52,666 nucleotides of DNA from CAZXSK01 sp964642855 (GTDB taxonomy: Bacteria; Planctomycetota; Phycisphaerae; SM23-33), in assembly GCA_964642855.1 (NCBI GenBank), contig CAZXSK010000021.1, positions 1 through 52,666 of the forward strand, read 5' to 3'. Made by a program: the position numbers and the translations under genes. This document shows positions 9,366-17,235 of the stretch, one piece after another; the stretch's first letter is position 1, and the number at the start of each line of letters is the position of its first letter. The notes beneath the pieces are model-generated. The model ran no database searches. It worked only from the letters and a program-made list of their open reading frames with translations, and was not told where the DNA came from.

Positions 9366-9782
9366 TCAGGCGACGCAACTGCGACTTGGCTTTCCATTCA
9401 GCAAGTCGCCTACCAGGGTCCGCAGTTCATCGATCCGGAAGGGCTTGTATAGCGTGGGGATCTCGACGACGTCCAGGAAATTGATCATCCGCTCGGTGTA
9501 GCGGTCGCCGGTGAGTACGAGCGTTCGGTCCAGCAGGTCCCGCTGGTGCGTATGGAGGTAGTGCAGTACGTCCATGCCATCGGGCTTGGGCATGACCAGG
9601 TCCAGGATTACCAGGTCGAACGAGCCCAGGTGGAGCTGGGAGATCGCATCCTGTCCGCCCGAGGCGGTGCACACCTCGGCGCCTCGTCGCGTGAGCACTT
9701 CATCGACGAGCTGCACAATCTGGTCGCTGTCGTCGACGACCAGGATTCGTTTCCCATCGAGCTGGCGTTGCTGTGATTGCAT
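9366..9782 (-). CDS. Stand-alone response-regulator receiver protein
   Basis: A single CheY-like receiver domain of 138 residues with no output domain. All phosphorylation residues are present: the acidic pair in ILVVDDSDQ, the phospho-acceptor Asp in LVILDLVMPKPDG, the Thr in LVLTGDRYTE and the Lys in LYKPFRIDEL. GGGAG stands about nine bases before the ATG at 9782. It starts 34 bases after the stop of a short sigma factor on the same strand, so it probably belongs to the same transcript. This links it to the regulatory island 9.3-14.8 kb. Its cognate kinase is not in the window. Confidence 0.93.
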   Translation of the reverse strand: MQSQQRQLDGKRILVVDDSDQIVQLVDEVLTRRGAEVCTASGGQDAISQLHLGSFDLVILDLVMPKPDGMDVLHYLHTHQRDLLDRTLVLTGDRYTERMINFLDVVEIPTLYKPFRIDELRTLVGDLLNGKPSRSCVA

Positions 9783-9816
9783 GGTACGTCTCTCCCGAAT
9801 CCGGTCGGAGGCTGCC

Positions 9817-10356
9817 CTAGGCGACCTCGGACCTTTCTGCAAGCCTTCGGAGCCTTCGCAGCAGGGCCTTGTGTCTCATGCACACGGCCGACTCGCTGAT
9901 ATCGAAGACTTCGGCGATTTCTCGAAATGTCATGCCTTTGCCGTAGTAGAGCATCAGCAGGCGCTGGTCGCGGGGGGCCAGATGTCGGACCAGTGCGGAG
10001 GTCTGGTCGCGGATTTCCATGCGACGGCGGGCGGTCTCGCAGCGTGGATCGACGACGTCGGGCAGCAGCGGTTTGACCTGCTTTCCGGGCGAGTCTTTGC
10101 GCCTCAGCACGCCGTCTTTTCTCATCTCGTCGACGGCGTAGTACGTGCCCTTGAACATTGCGAAGTTGGCGAAGGGCACGCCGCGGTCGCTGCAGTAGAC
10201 TTCCGCTGCGCGGGAGAGGCCCAGGAAGGCGTAGCTGCCGAGATCTTCCCGGGGGACCCAGTTGTATCGCCTGCCCAGCCTCCCCGCGATCTTGTGGGCA
10301 AGGGGCAGGTATTTGTGCGACAGCTCCTGTCTCTGGGTTGAGGACGCTTGTGACAT
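9817..10356 (-). CDS. Short sigma-70 family factor (regions 2 and 4 only)
   Basis: RNA polymerase sigma factor of about 179 residues. Region 2 is recognisable as PLAHKIAGRLGRRYNW, EDLGSYAFLGLSRA, RGVPFANFA and YAVDEMRKDG, with the FliA/SigB style of region 2.4. Region 4 follows after a 30-residue linker as LAPRDQRLLMLYYGKGMTFREIA and DISESAVCMRHKALLRRL. Region 3 seems absent. The protein is a clear paralogue of the factor at 11944-12522. The start is uncertain: the ATG at 10356 is used here, and one at 10398 is also possible. The stand-alone receiver follows at 9782. It probably serves a special regulon; its promoter target is unknown. Confidence 0.88.
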   Translation of the reverse strand: MSQASSTQRQELSHKYLPLAHKIAGRLGRRYNWVPREDLGSYAFLGLSRAAEVYCSDRGVPFANFAMFKGTYYAVDEMRKDGVLRRKDSPGKQVKPLLPDVVDPRCETARRRMEIRDQTSALVRHLAPRDQRLLMLYYGKGMTFREIAEVFDISESAVCMRHKALLRRLRRLAERSEVA

Positions 10357-10723
10357 GGCTGGACCGTCCTGCTCGGTGCTGGCTGTCTCGAAATGCATTT
10401 GCGCCTGTCGGCTACGTTCATCATCGGTGGCGCGTCGCGGGACTGAGGGGGGCGTTGACCCTCAAAACCGTGGGAGAATTCCCTAGAGGCCGGTAAGTGC
10501 CTGCAATGCAAGAGACAGCTCCCCAGTGCAGAGGATGGACGAGGGAAAGAGGTCTGGAATACTCCCAAAACCCGGTCTGCGAGCGGCCGGGGTGTCCTTT
10601 GGCATGTGGGTTGGTCGGTAGGGTGAACGACCCACTCCGTCCGGCGCAGTGAGAATGACTCTCAGAAGTGCTCTGGTAAGATAGGCAAGAAAGGCGGAGT
10701 TTGAGGCTTGGCCGTCGGCGGAT
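10357..10723 (-). other. Intergenic stretch between sigma factor and sigma-54 activator
   Basis: No gene is supported here. On the minus strand a GC hairpin with a TTTT tail (10567-10591) may end the upstream activator transcript. The rest should hold the promoter of the short sigma factor, but I see no clear -35/-10 pair and no sigma-54 (GG-N10-GC) promoter. Confidence 0.5.
10567..10591 (-). terminator. Possible intrinsic terminator after sigma-54 activator
   Basis: Read on the minus strand, CCCGG, an 11-base loop and CCGGG are followed by TTTT and then GGG. The stem is only 5 bp, so this is a weak candidate. Confidence 0.35.
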
Positions 10724-11866
10724 TCAGGCGGACTTCTTGCCCCGACGGTCGGGGGGCACGATGTCGTACCGCTTGAGCTTGGCGTGTAGAGTCGCCCGCG
10801 TGATGCCGAGCAGAGCGGCCGCCCGGGTACGCTGCCAGCCCGTTTCGCGGAGGGCTCGCAGGATGAACTCCCGCTCGGCGGTTTCCAGTGAGAAATCGTT
10901 GGGATCGGGCTCTTCGTCGGCGTTGTCGCTTGCGGGGGCCTGGCCTGTGGTGGGCGACGAGGGAACACTGCCATTGATCAGCAGGCTCCGGGGGGTGATC
11001 TGCTTCCCCTGTTCGAGGATCATCGCGCGCTCGATAACGTTTCGCAACTCACGGACATTGCCCGGCCAGCTGTGGGCACACAGAATGTCGAGCGATTCGG
11101 GGGTCAGCCCGACGAGGTCATCGCGCGGCGTGATGCCCGAGGTCTCTGCGAAGAACTCAGCCAGCAGGGGGATGTCGTCGCGACGCCTGGGTGACTGGAG
11201 AGGAGGAAGCTGGATGGGGAACACCGCAAGACGGTAATAGAGGTCCCGGCGGAAGGTTCCCTCGTTGATTTCCTTCTCCAGATCGCGATTGCTCGTGGCG
11301 ATGACGGTGGCTTTGCAGTGGATGTCCCGCGTGCCGCCGACTTTCCGGAAGGTCCGTTCCTGCAGGACGCGCAGGAGCTTGGCCTGGAGTTCCAGAGGCA
11401 TCTCGGTGATTTCGTCGAGGAACAGCGTGCCCTCGCCGGCGAGTTCGAAAAGCCCGGTTTTGTCCTTGTCGGCCCCGGTGAAGGCTCCCTTGACGTGTCC
11501 GAACAGTTCACTTTCCAGAAGGTTGGCGGTCAGGGCGGCGCAGTTTACGGCTACGAATCGCCCCTCCCGGCCGTGTCGCCAGGCGTGAACGGCGCGGGCG
11601 GCGAGTTCCTTGCCCGTTCCGGTCTCTCCGACGATCAGGACGGGGTTGCAGTTGCTCTCGGCGACCATGCGGACGGTCTTGAGCGTTTCGACCATGCCCT
11701 CGCTGTGGCCTACCATGGGCACGTCGGGCGGGCAGTGTTCGCAGAAGAACCTCCTGTAGGGCCCGGCGGCTGGGGTGTCGGGTTGTTGGGCAGGTCTTTG
11801 CTGTGGGTTCGGGGTTGTCGAATTGTCGGCGTGTCGGGTCGCCATGGACTCCGTGCGGCTGGGCAT
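10724..11866 (-). CDS. Sigma-54 dependent transcriptional activator (AAA+ and Fis HTH)
   Basis: Enhancer-binding protein that uses ATP hydrolysis to open sigma-54 promoter complexes. The AAA+ domain has Walker A GETGTGKE (about residues 80-87), the sigma-54 contact loop GAFTGA (127-132) and Walker B TLFLDE (147-152). Further on come the arginine-finger region FRRDLYYRL and SWPGNVRELRN. The C-terminus is a Fis-type helix-turn-helix (LRETGWQRTRAAALLGITR). There is no receiver domain; the first roughly 65 residues are Pro/Gln-rich and end near FFCEHCPPD, so input may come from a partner. The ATG at 11866 has AAGGAG ten bases upstream; 11845 is an alternative. It lies between two paralogous short sigma factors. 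Confidence 0.93.
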   Translation of the reverse strand: MPSRTESMATRHADNSTTPNPQQRPAQQPDTPAAGPYRRFFCEHCPPDVPMVGHSEGMVETLKTVRMVAESNCNPVLIVGETGTGKELAARAVHAWRHGREGRFVAVNCAALTANLLESELFGHVKGAFTGADKDKTGLFELAGEGTLFLDEITEMPLELQAKLLRVLQERTFRKVGGTRDIHCKATVIATSNRDLEKEINEGTFRRDLYYRLAVFPIQLPPLQSPRRRDDIPLLAEFFAETSGITPRDDLVGLTPESLDILCAHSWPGNVRELRNVIERAMILEQGKQITPRSLLINGSVPSSPTTGQAPASDNADEEPDPNDFSLETAEREFILRALRETGWQRTRAAALLGITRATLHAKLKRYDIVPPDRRGKKSA

Positions 11867-11943
11867 GTACGGTCCACTCCTTACCAGCGGAACGAGCGTG
11901 TTCCGCGAAGACATCTACGCAGTACGGCGAAGCCGGGGGTCGG

Positions 11944-12522
11944 TCACGCAGCGTTCATCGTGTGTGCCATTTTCCGCAGTTTGCGGATCAGGGCTTTGTG
12001 GCGGAGGCACACCGACGATTCGCTGATGTCGAACACCCGGGCGATTTCCTTGAAGGTCAACTGCTGGCCGTAGTACATCACCAGCAGCTCACGGTCCTGG
12101 GTGCGCAACTGTCCGAGCAGGGTGGTGCAAAGATCGCGGGCTTCGAGCTTGTCCTTGGCGTCTTCGGAATGGAGGTCCGGGATTTCGAAGCTCTGCTGGT
12201 CGTTGTCGGGGCTGGTGTCGTTCATGGAAACGAACCGTGGCCCGGCCTTGGCGCCTCTGCGCTTGAGGATGCTGTCCTTGCGCATTTCGTCAATTGCCCA
12301 GAACATCGCCTTCTGTGAGGCGAAGTTTGCGAAGGGCACGCCGCGGGTCGGGTCGTAGGCGTTGGCAGCCATGGTCAGACCCAACAGGGAATAGCTGTAG
12401 AGGTCCTCCATGTTAACCCAGGAGTAACGGCGCTTGAGACGGGCCGAGATCTGACGCGCGATGGGGAGATGTGCGTCGATCAAGGCGACGGGGCTCTTGG
12501 CGGTTGCTGATTTCGCACCCAT
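11944..12522 (-). CDS. Short sigma-70 family factor (paralogue of 9817-10356)
   Basis: A second sigma factor with regions 2 and 4 only, 192 residues. Region 2: LPIARQISARLKRRYSW, EDLYSYSLLGLTMAAN, RGVPFANFAS and WAIDEMRKDS. Region 4: LRTQDRELLVMYYGQQLTFKEIA and DISESSVCLRHKALIRKL. These segments match its paralogue at 9817-10356 almost position by position, including the uncommon VC.RHKAL recognition helix, so the two may read related promoters. The linker between regions 2 and 4 is longer and acidic here. The ATG has AGAGGA seven bases upstream. The sigma-54 activator gene follows 77 bases downstream on the same strand. Confidence 0.92.
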   Translation of the reverse strand: MGAKSATAKSPVALIDAHLPIARQISARLKRRYSWVNMEDLYSYSLLGLTMAANAYDPTRGVPFANFASQKAMFWAIDEMRKDSILKRRGAKAGPRFVSMNDTSPDNDQQSFEIPDLHSEDAKDKLEARDLCTTLLGQLRTQDRELLVMYYGQQLTFKEIARVFDISESSVCLRHKALIRKLRKMAHTMNAA

Positions 12523-13449
12523 TGTTGGTCCTCTTTGCTCAGAATGCCTGTCGGAGATATGTCTGGTTGCCAATCCAGCGTTGCGACGCACTATGTATCG
12601 CGAAACTGGCCAACAAGATTCAACAGGGCGCTTCCCCTAAAACAATAGGTAGGCTGGCTGGGAATTCGGACTTTGGGGCTTGCGATTTTGCTCGTGTTAA
12701 GATAGATAACCTAGCTATGATTTCCGATTTTGGCCTGAATCCCCCATTTTCGCTGGAAACAACCCCGACATGTCGCGGTGCTTGAACTACAAAACACAAG
12801 ATGCAGAAAACGAGAAAAATCAGGTAGTTTGCGTCATTTCTGGGTGTATTTACCTATTGCGTCTGCGGGAGAAATCTGGCGTTTCGGTGGGAAAATGGCT
12901 GGCAGAAAATTAAAGGAACCCACGGATTTGGCCGAAAGCTCCGCTGACCAACACGTGTCCACCCAGGTCAAACGCTTCAGGATCCGTGGATTCTGCAGGG
13001 TGCTCCCCACGGATGCAGGCCTCGGTTTCCCGCCCGGACCGCCGCGCTCTCTCACCGGCTGGGGGTCACCCAGCGAGGGGCTTTTCCGTTTCCGTCGGGT
13101 TCGGGTCATCTCGGAGGCCGATCGCCTTTGTCCTGACATGCCCGTTGGGGAGCAAGGCTCGAGCGATTTCCCGTCTCCAGAGGCCCACAGCGGCGTCTGC
13201 GCCGCCGGTGTTGCCAGGTTGGGCCTTCCCAGCAGACGAGGCGGGGATGCTTCCATCACTTCTTCCTCCCATGCCAACCAGGCCAAGCCCTCTGAGACGG
13301 CATACCGGTGGGAAAGGCGAGGAAGTTCCGCAGGGCGCAGGCCGAGAACTCAGGCGTTCAGGCCAGCGAGCAGCCCTATAAAAGGATGCCCGCTGCCAGA
13401 ACTGGCCGGCGGGCATCGAAGATTCCCGTTTCGCGAGTTGTCGTCCGTG
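12523..13449. other. 927-bp intergenic region without a supported gene
   Basis: Open frames on both strands look like non-coding translations (Arg/Pro/Ser-rich with no motif), and the long plus-strand frame runs through the opposite LuxR gene. The first 400 bases (about 12600-12930) are markedly AT-richer than the neighbourhood and should hold the promoter of the minus-strand sigma factor. The region 12930-13370 is GC-rich with small inverted repeats, such as GCTGGG...CCCAGC near 13063. I tested it by eye for RNase P RNA, tmRNA, SRP RNA, cobalamin and c-di-GMP riboswitches and found none of their conserved cores. The LuxR terminator is at its right end. Confidence 0.5.
13376..13417 (-). terminator. 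Intrinsic terminator of the LuxR-type gene
   Basis: On the minus strand a perfect 9-bp stem GATGCCCGC/GCGGGCATC (13417-13409 and 13393-13385) is followed by CC and TTTTATA. It lies 33 bases after the stop of the LuxR gene. Confidence 0.8.
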
Positions 13450-14193
13450 TCAGATCGACACCATTCCGTGTTGGATTGCGTGGCGCATGAGCCCGGCGAT
13501 GCTGTCCACTTCGCACTTGCGGTAGATGTTGTACCGGTGGTTCTCGACCGTTTTCGAGGAGATATGCAGCCTACGGGCGATCTCCTTGCTCGAGAGTCCC
13601 TCGCACAGCAGCTGGACGATCTCGATCTCCCTGCGGGAAAGCTCCACCGATGGCAGCCGGGAACTCTTGGACGGCTCGATCGCGGTGGAGATATCGTTGA
13701 CCAGCAGCTCGGCTGCGTCGGGAGCGAGATAGACCTTGTTCTCCGAGGCCATCTGAATGGCTTTGACGAGTTCTTTGGGGTCGGCGTCGAAGTTGACGTA
13801 GGCCTTGGCCCCGATACGGAGGGCGGCGTATACCTGCCCGCGGCTGGCCTGATCGGAGAGCACCACCAGCGGCAGGGAGTTGCCCGTTTTGCTCAGCGTG
13901 TCATGGATGCGATGGAAGGTCGTGAACGGCCCGCCTGAGACCAGAAGCAGGAGAACCTGTGCGGAGATGCCCTGGTCGTCAGATAGGGCCTCGCCCAGTT
14001 GCAGGTCATCCTCTACGACTTCGGTAACGTCCAGCCCCCGGGCACGGAAGAACTGTTGCATCGCCTGTCGCAGGATCTTCTTGCCTCCCACGAGGCACAG
14101 ACGAGTCGTCCCCTGGTAGTCCGGGTTCGTCTCTACGGGTTGCTGTATGTCCTGGGGCGCTGAGAAGCGGGTCATCCCCCTCGCGTCGGCCAT
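13450..14193 (-). CDS. LuxR/NarL-type regulator with degenerate receiver domain
   Basis: A 247-residue transcription factor. The C-terminal 60 residues are a typical LuxR helix-turn-helix (LSRREIEIVQLLCEGLSSKEIA, then RLHISSKTVENHR). The N-terminal part has the fold pattern of a receiver (RLCLVGGKKILRQAMQQFF, LPLVVLSDQASRGQV, ALRIGAKAYVNFDADPKELVKAIQ) but not its chemistry. The acidic pair is replaced by GG/KK, the phospho-acceptor position reads LLLVSGG instead of an Asp, and the conserved Lys is missing. It is therefore probably not controlled by phosphorylation. The ATG at 14193 has GGGAG seven bases upstream. No kinase gene is adjacent. Confidence 0.88.
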   Translation of the reverse strand: MADARGMTRFSAPQDIQQPVETNPDYQGTTRLCLVGGKKILRQAMQQFFRARGLDVTEVVEDDLQLGEALSDDQGISAQVLLLLVSGGPFTTFHRIHDTLSKTGNSLPLVVLSDQASRGQVYAALRIGAKAYVNFDADPKELVKAIQMASENKVYLAPDAAELLVNDISTAIEPSKSSRLPSVELSRREIEIVQLLCEGLSSKEIARRLHISSKTVENHRYNIYRKCEVDSIAGLMRHAIQHGMVSI

Positions 14194-14438
14194 GGGGTAC
14201 TCCCAATCATTGTTTTGATGTGTCTCGTTACGTCCGTCCATGGGCACCCTGGTTGCGGGCATCCTGCCCGAACACCGTCACACGGTCGCCTGGCTGAAAG
14301 ACTTGAAGCCGGCTGCCGTCTGCATATTGCCTTCACTGCCTGAAGGATCACTTCGTCCGATACTTCGACGTCGATCCGACGTAACTGCCTGTCAGAACGC
14401 TTGGTGCGTCCGTAGAAGACAGATCGGTTGCAGCGGTC

Positions 14439-14777
14439 TCAGAAGTCCAGCGAAAGAGGCTTTGTGAAGCAAATCCCTACGCCAACGCCTTCGCTTGGCT
14501 CGGTTTCCACACGCACCACCTGCCCGGATCCGCGGATCCTGCCTTCCGAAGAACTGTATCCTTCCCCGGGGGGCACGGCCAGTTCGAAGCTGACCTTCGT
14601 TCCATTGGGTATCTCGTCCGGCGACGACAGGTACACCATCATGCCGTTGGGGGAGATATCCCCGGTTCTCAGTTCCGTCTGCTCTGGGCTCGCCGAGGTG
14701 TCCTCGAATTCCAGGGACACGATCGGCAGGCTGACGCTGAGCCTGCGGAACCTACGTCTTTCGGTTGTTGTGTTCAC
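14439..14777 (-). CDS. PilZ domain protein (probable c-di-GMP receptor)
   Basis: A single PilZ domain of about 112 residues. The two c-di-GMP binding elements are present: the arginine motif ERRRFRRL at residues 6-13 and the DISPNGM motif (D/NxSxxG type) near residue 45. The C-terminus VVRVETEPSEGVGVGICFT is the usual closing strand. The frame is open further upstream to an ATG at 14951, but those 58 extra residues look non-coding, so I use the GTG at 14777 just before the RRRFRR motif; this start is tentative. It is the last minus-strand gene of the signalling island and suggests c-di-GMP input to surface or motility functions. Confidence 0.82.
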   Translation of the reverse strand: MNTTTERRRFRRLSVSLPIVSLEFEDTSASPEQTELRTGDISPNGMMVYLSSPDEIPNGTKVSFELAVPPGEGYSSSEGRIRGSGQVVRVETEPSEGVGVGICFTKPLSLDF

Positions 14778-15424
14778 GGTCGCCCCCCGCGCTGTCGTAC
14801 GGCTTCTGTGGTAATGGACCACATCACGGACCTGCCTTCCCGGGTGCGACTCCGGTAGTAACCCCCGGCCGGTTCCGAATGCGTGGCCTGGCACGCCAGA
14901 CCAACAGGCCAGTCTCCGCGGCGGGCAGAAACCGGACCCTACCTTTCGCATGCTACTTCGGAACGGCCGGTTCTTTCGTTGACGAGAAAATCCCGGTTTT
15001 CACCCACTGGCGTGCAAAAAAGCACCCAATAAGACCTCTCGGGTGATCATCCGGTGGTCAGATACGACATGTGCCTCCGTGCAGGTGGGCGGATTCCCCG
15101 ATGGGCAACTCCGTTTCCATCGCTGCGAATGGGCCTGAGAACTGCTGCTACCCACACGCCCGCTGAGACAAAGACCTGCATTGCCCAAAAAGTACCCCAG
15201 GGCCCTGCCTGGCACGATCATTCTATGGGGGGCTTGCGTTCCGGACAATCAAAAGCAGGAATTCTTCCAAAAGCGGGCAGGCTGGGGCCCCAGCGGGCCT
15301 CCGGCCGCCAGAATCCGGGGAATCCCTCTCCACCAGGAACCTTGCAGTTTTTGCGTGTCGCAACCCTCGGCCTTCTGGTAGGATTGTTCCGACCCAGCCA
15401 GAACCTCCAGCAGAGGAGGCCCGC
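14778..15424. other. Intergenic region between divergent PilZ and Sec-protein genes
   Basis: No coding frame here is convincing. Immediately upstream of the plus-strand Sec-protein gene lies a TAGGAT -10-like hexamer (about 15379-15384). About 14 bases before it is the inverted repeat TTGCG-TGT-CGCAA, which could be an operator. A TGGCACGATCATTCT string near 15208 resembles half of a sigma-54 promoter but lacks the -12 GC. The rest shows nothing I recognise. Confidence 0.45.
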
Positions 15425-16981
15425 ATGAGAAAAATCCGCATGTCTCTTTGGTTCGTCGCCTTGGCTGTACTTGCGTCAGGACCGCTGACCAGCCTGGCCG
15501 CCGAGGCTTCGGAGACCGTGAAGATCGAACTCCAGCGCGAAACGGGCAAGGCCGTTGCGGAGCTTGTCACGCCTCGCCGCGTTCTCGGGTCGCAGGAGCG
15601 ATTCGTCTCGCGATCATCCAAGGCCGACATCACGGTCTTTGGCGAGTCTGTTTCCCTGTACGCCTTGGGCAGTCGGCGCTCGACGTTCATCGGCTTCGAT
15701 CACGACGGCAACGGGAAGATCTCCGCCAAGGAAGTCGAAATGGTTCGGGGAGACAGTTGCGTTCTCAGCTTCTCTATCGGCCAGGGCGACGATGCCGTGG
15801 ACGTCGACCTGCTGCTGGACAACATCAGCATCTACTCTCGCGGGAAGACGGTCAGCTACTTCACCGCGAGTTACACGCCTGCATTCTGCTTCCGGGGCAA
15901 GCTGGGCGACCAGTTGATTCGTCTGGTCGACCAGGACCTCAGCGGCACGATCACGCAGGACGGCACGGATGCCATCTCCGTAGGCGCCGGGCCGGGGGCA
16001 CTGCCTCTGGGCAAGATCCACCGGATCGGCGACAAGCACTACCGGATCGACGTAGCCGAGGACGGCCTGTCTCTCTCGGCAGAGCCTGTCGAACTCGATG
16101 ATCTCGCCATGGTCAAGGTGCCCATGGATCGCGATGTCCTCAAGACCCTTGTGCTGATCGGCAAGGACATGCAGGTCTATGACCTCGCGCGGAAGGGCGT
16201 TGTGAAGATTCCTGCCGGGGAGTACCGCCTCTCGTACGGGCTGCTGTCCGGAGGGCGGTGGGAGATCCCGATATCCCCCACACGCGAAAGCCCGACATAC
16301 AAGATCATCGGTGGCAAGCAGAACACGCTCCGTCTGGGCAAGCCGCTCAGGCTGGAGTACGTTGCCTCCAAACGAGGCGACGAGGTATACGTAGCCCCAC
16401 CGATCAAGGTCCTCGGAGCCGGTGGCGAGGAATATGGCTTCTCCTTCGACGCAGGCGGGAACCTGCCTGCCCCCAAGGTAAGTCTCTACAAGGGCAGACG
16501 GAAAGTCAGTTCCGACTCGATGGGGTATGGCTGAGGCGGCGGGCTTTGCGCGTACTCAAGGAGAGTACCAGACGGCTTTGCAGACAGTGGAAGTGTTGTG
16601 TTGACCGTGAAGCTGCCCATGGTGGGCACGCTTTCAGGGCGGATGACCGGCAAGGAAATCTCCGGCCAGGCGAAGGAGCAGGAAAACGAAGAGCAGCCGG
16701 CCGTTGTGGTCGAGGATCTCGACGAGTCCGGCTCGGACAAGTCGACTTCGGGCGAGTCGGCCGAGGCCGACGACAGCGACCGGAAGGACGATGCGAGCGA
16801 AAAGGCCGAAGCGTCGGCAGACGATGGCGCTGAAACCGAGGCGGCTCGTATTCTGACCCTCGCCAGAGCGTACATGAATTCGGATCTTCGCGAGCAGGCG
16901 ATCAAGAAGCTCGAGAAGATCATCGAGGAGTATCCGGACACCAAGGCTGCCCGGGAGGCAAAGAAGCTCCTGCCCGAGTAA
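15425..16981 (+). CDS. Predicted exported selenoprotein, large form (UGA at 16532-16534 read as Sec370)
   Basis: I read this as one 518-residue protein with selenocysteine at residue 370. A signal peptide (about residues 1-26, ending LAA) precedes a large domain with two EF-hand-like loops, DHDGNGKISAKE (92-103) and DQDLSGTITQD (169-179). A later segment VKIPAGEY recurs in the paralogue at 18975-20087. The conventional frame stops at SMGYG before UGA. Past it the same frame runs on through GGGLC..SRRVP, then an acidic Glu/Asp/Ser-rich stretch and a TPR-like helix pair (ARILTLARAYMNSDLREQA) to TAA at 16979. A hairpin with a 6-bp stem and AAGGA loop follows the UGA by 17 bases. The ATG has GAGGAGG six bases upstream. 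The tRNA-Sec gene follows. The function is unknown; an extracellular redox or metal site is possible. Confidence 0.85.
16532..16568 (+). promoter_or_regulatory. UGA-Sec codon with bacterial SECIS-like hairpin (large form, plus strand)
   Basis: UGA at 16532-16534. The stem GTACTC (16552-16557) pairs with GAGTAC (16563-16568) around the loop AAGGA. The spacing from UGA to stem is 17 bases, one codon more than in the other three copies. The stem sequence is completely different from theirs, but the pairing, stem length and loop pattern A[UA]GG[CA] are kept. Confidence 0.8.
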
Positions 16982-16999
16982 CCGTGGATTGGTCGCAGG

Positions 17000-17044
17000 C
17001 GTCCGCGGATGGCCCGCCTTGGCGGGCGGTCGGCGGACGTTTGC
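17000..17044 (+). terminator. Terminator after the Sec-protein gene
   Basis: CGTCCGC (17000-17006) pairs with GCGGACG (17033-17039), enclosing an inner hairpin GCCCGCC-TTG-GCGGGC, followed by a short TTTGC tail. It separates the Sec-protein gene from tRNA-Sec. Confidence 0.7.
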
Positions 17045-17063
17045 ATTCCTGGCCGATTGACCC

Positions 17064-17157
17064 GGAGGTGACAGGCGACCTGGTGGCGCCCCTGGTCTTC
17101 AAAACCAGTGCGGGGCTCAAGCAAGTCCCGGGTGGGTTCGATTCCCATTCGCCTCCG
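17064..17157 (+). tRNA. selC: tRNA-Sec (anticodon UCA)
   Basis: A 94-base tRNA with the marks of selenocysteine tRNA. The acceptor stem has 8 bp (GGAGGTGA with TCGCCTCC, one G-U pair). The anticodon stem CTGGT/ACCAG closes a loop with TCA at 17099-17101. A long variable arm has a 7-bp stem CGGGGCT/AGTCCCG. The T arm contains GGTTCGATTCC. The discriminator base is G73 and CCA is not encoded. It decodes UGA as Sec with SelB. It lies between a gene with an in-frame UGA and selD. Confidence 0.96.
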
Positions 17158-17158
17158 T

Positions 17159-17188
17159 AGCCCCTCCCCCGCCGGCGAGGGGCTTTCT
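17159..17188 (+). terminator. Intrinsic terminator of tRNA-Sec
   Basis: AGCCCCTC (17159-17166) pairs with GAGGGGCT (17177-17184), an 8-bp stem directly followed by a T-rich tail (TTTCTGTT). It starts two bases after the tRNA. Confidence 0.85.
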
Positions 17189-17235
17189 GTTCCATCAAGC
17201 GACCGGCCCGAGGCCGTTTCTCCGCTGCGCACCTG

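Noticed and set aside
13270..13380. RNase P RNA or a cobalamin riboswitch, suggested by GGGAAAGGCGAGGAAGTTCC
   Set aside because: The conserved cores of both RNAs are missing on either strand.
12778..13938. A 386-codon plus-strand gene
   Set aside because: It overlaps the LuxR gene on the opposite strand, lacks a ribosome-binding site and shows no motif.
15205..15225. Sigma-54 promoter upstream of the Sec-protein gene
   Set aside because: TGGCAC is present, but the -12 element reads TTCT and lacks the required GC.
16598..16981. A separate small gene starting at TTG 16598
   Set aside because: It is in the same frame as the upstream Sec-protein gene and has no ribosome-binding site of its own; the readthrough reading explains it better.
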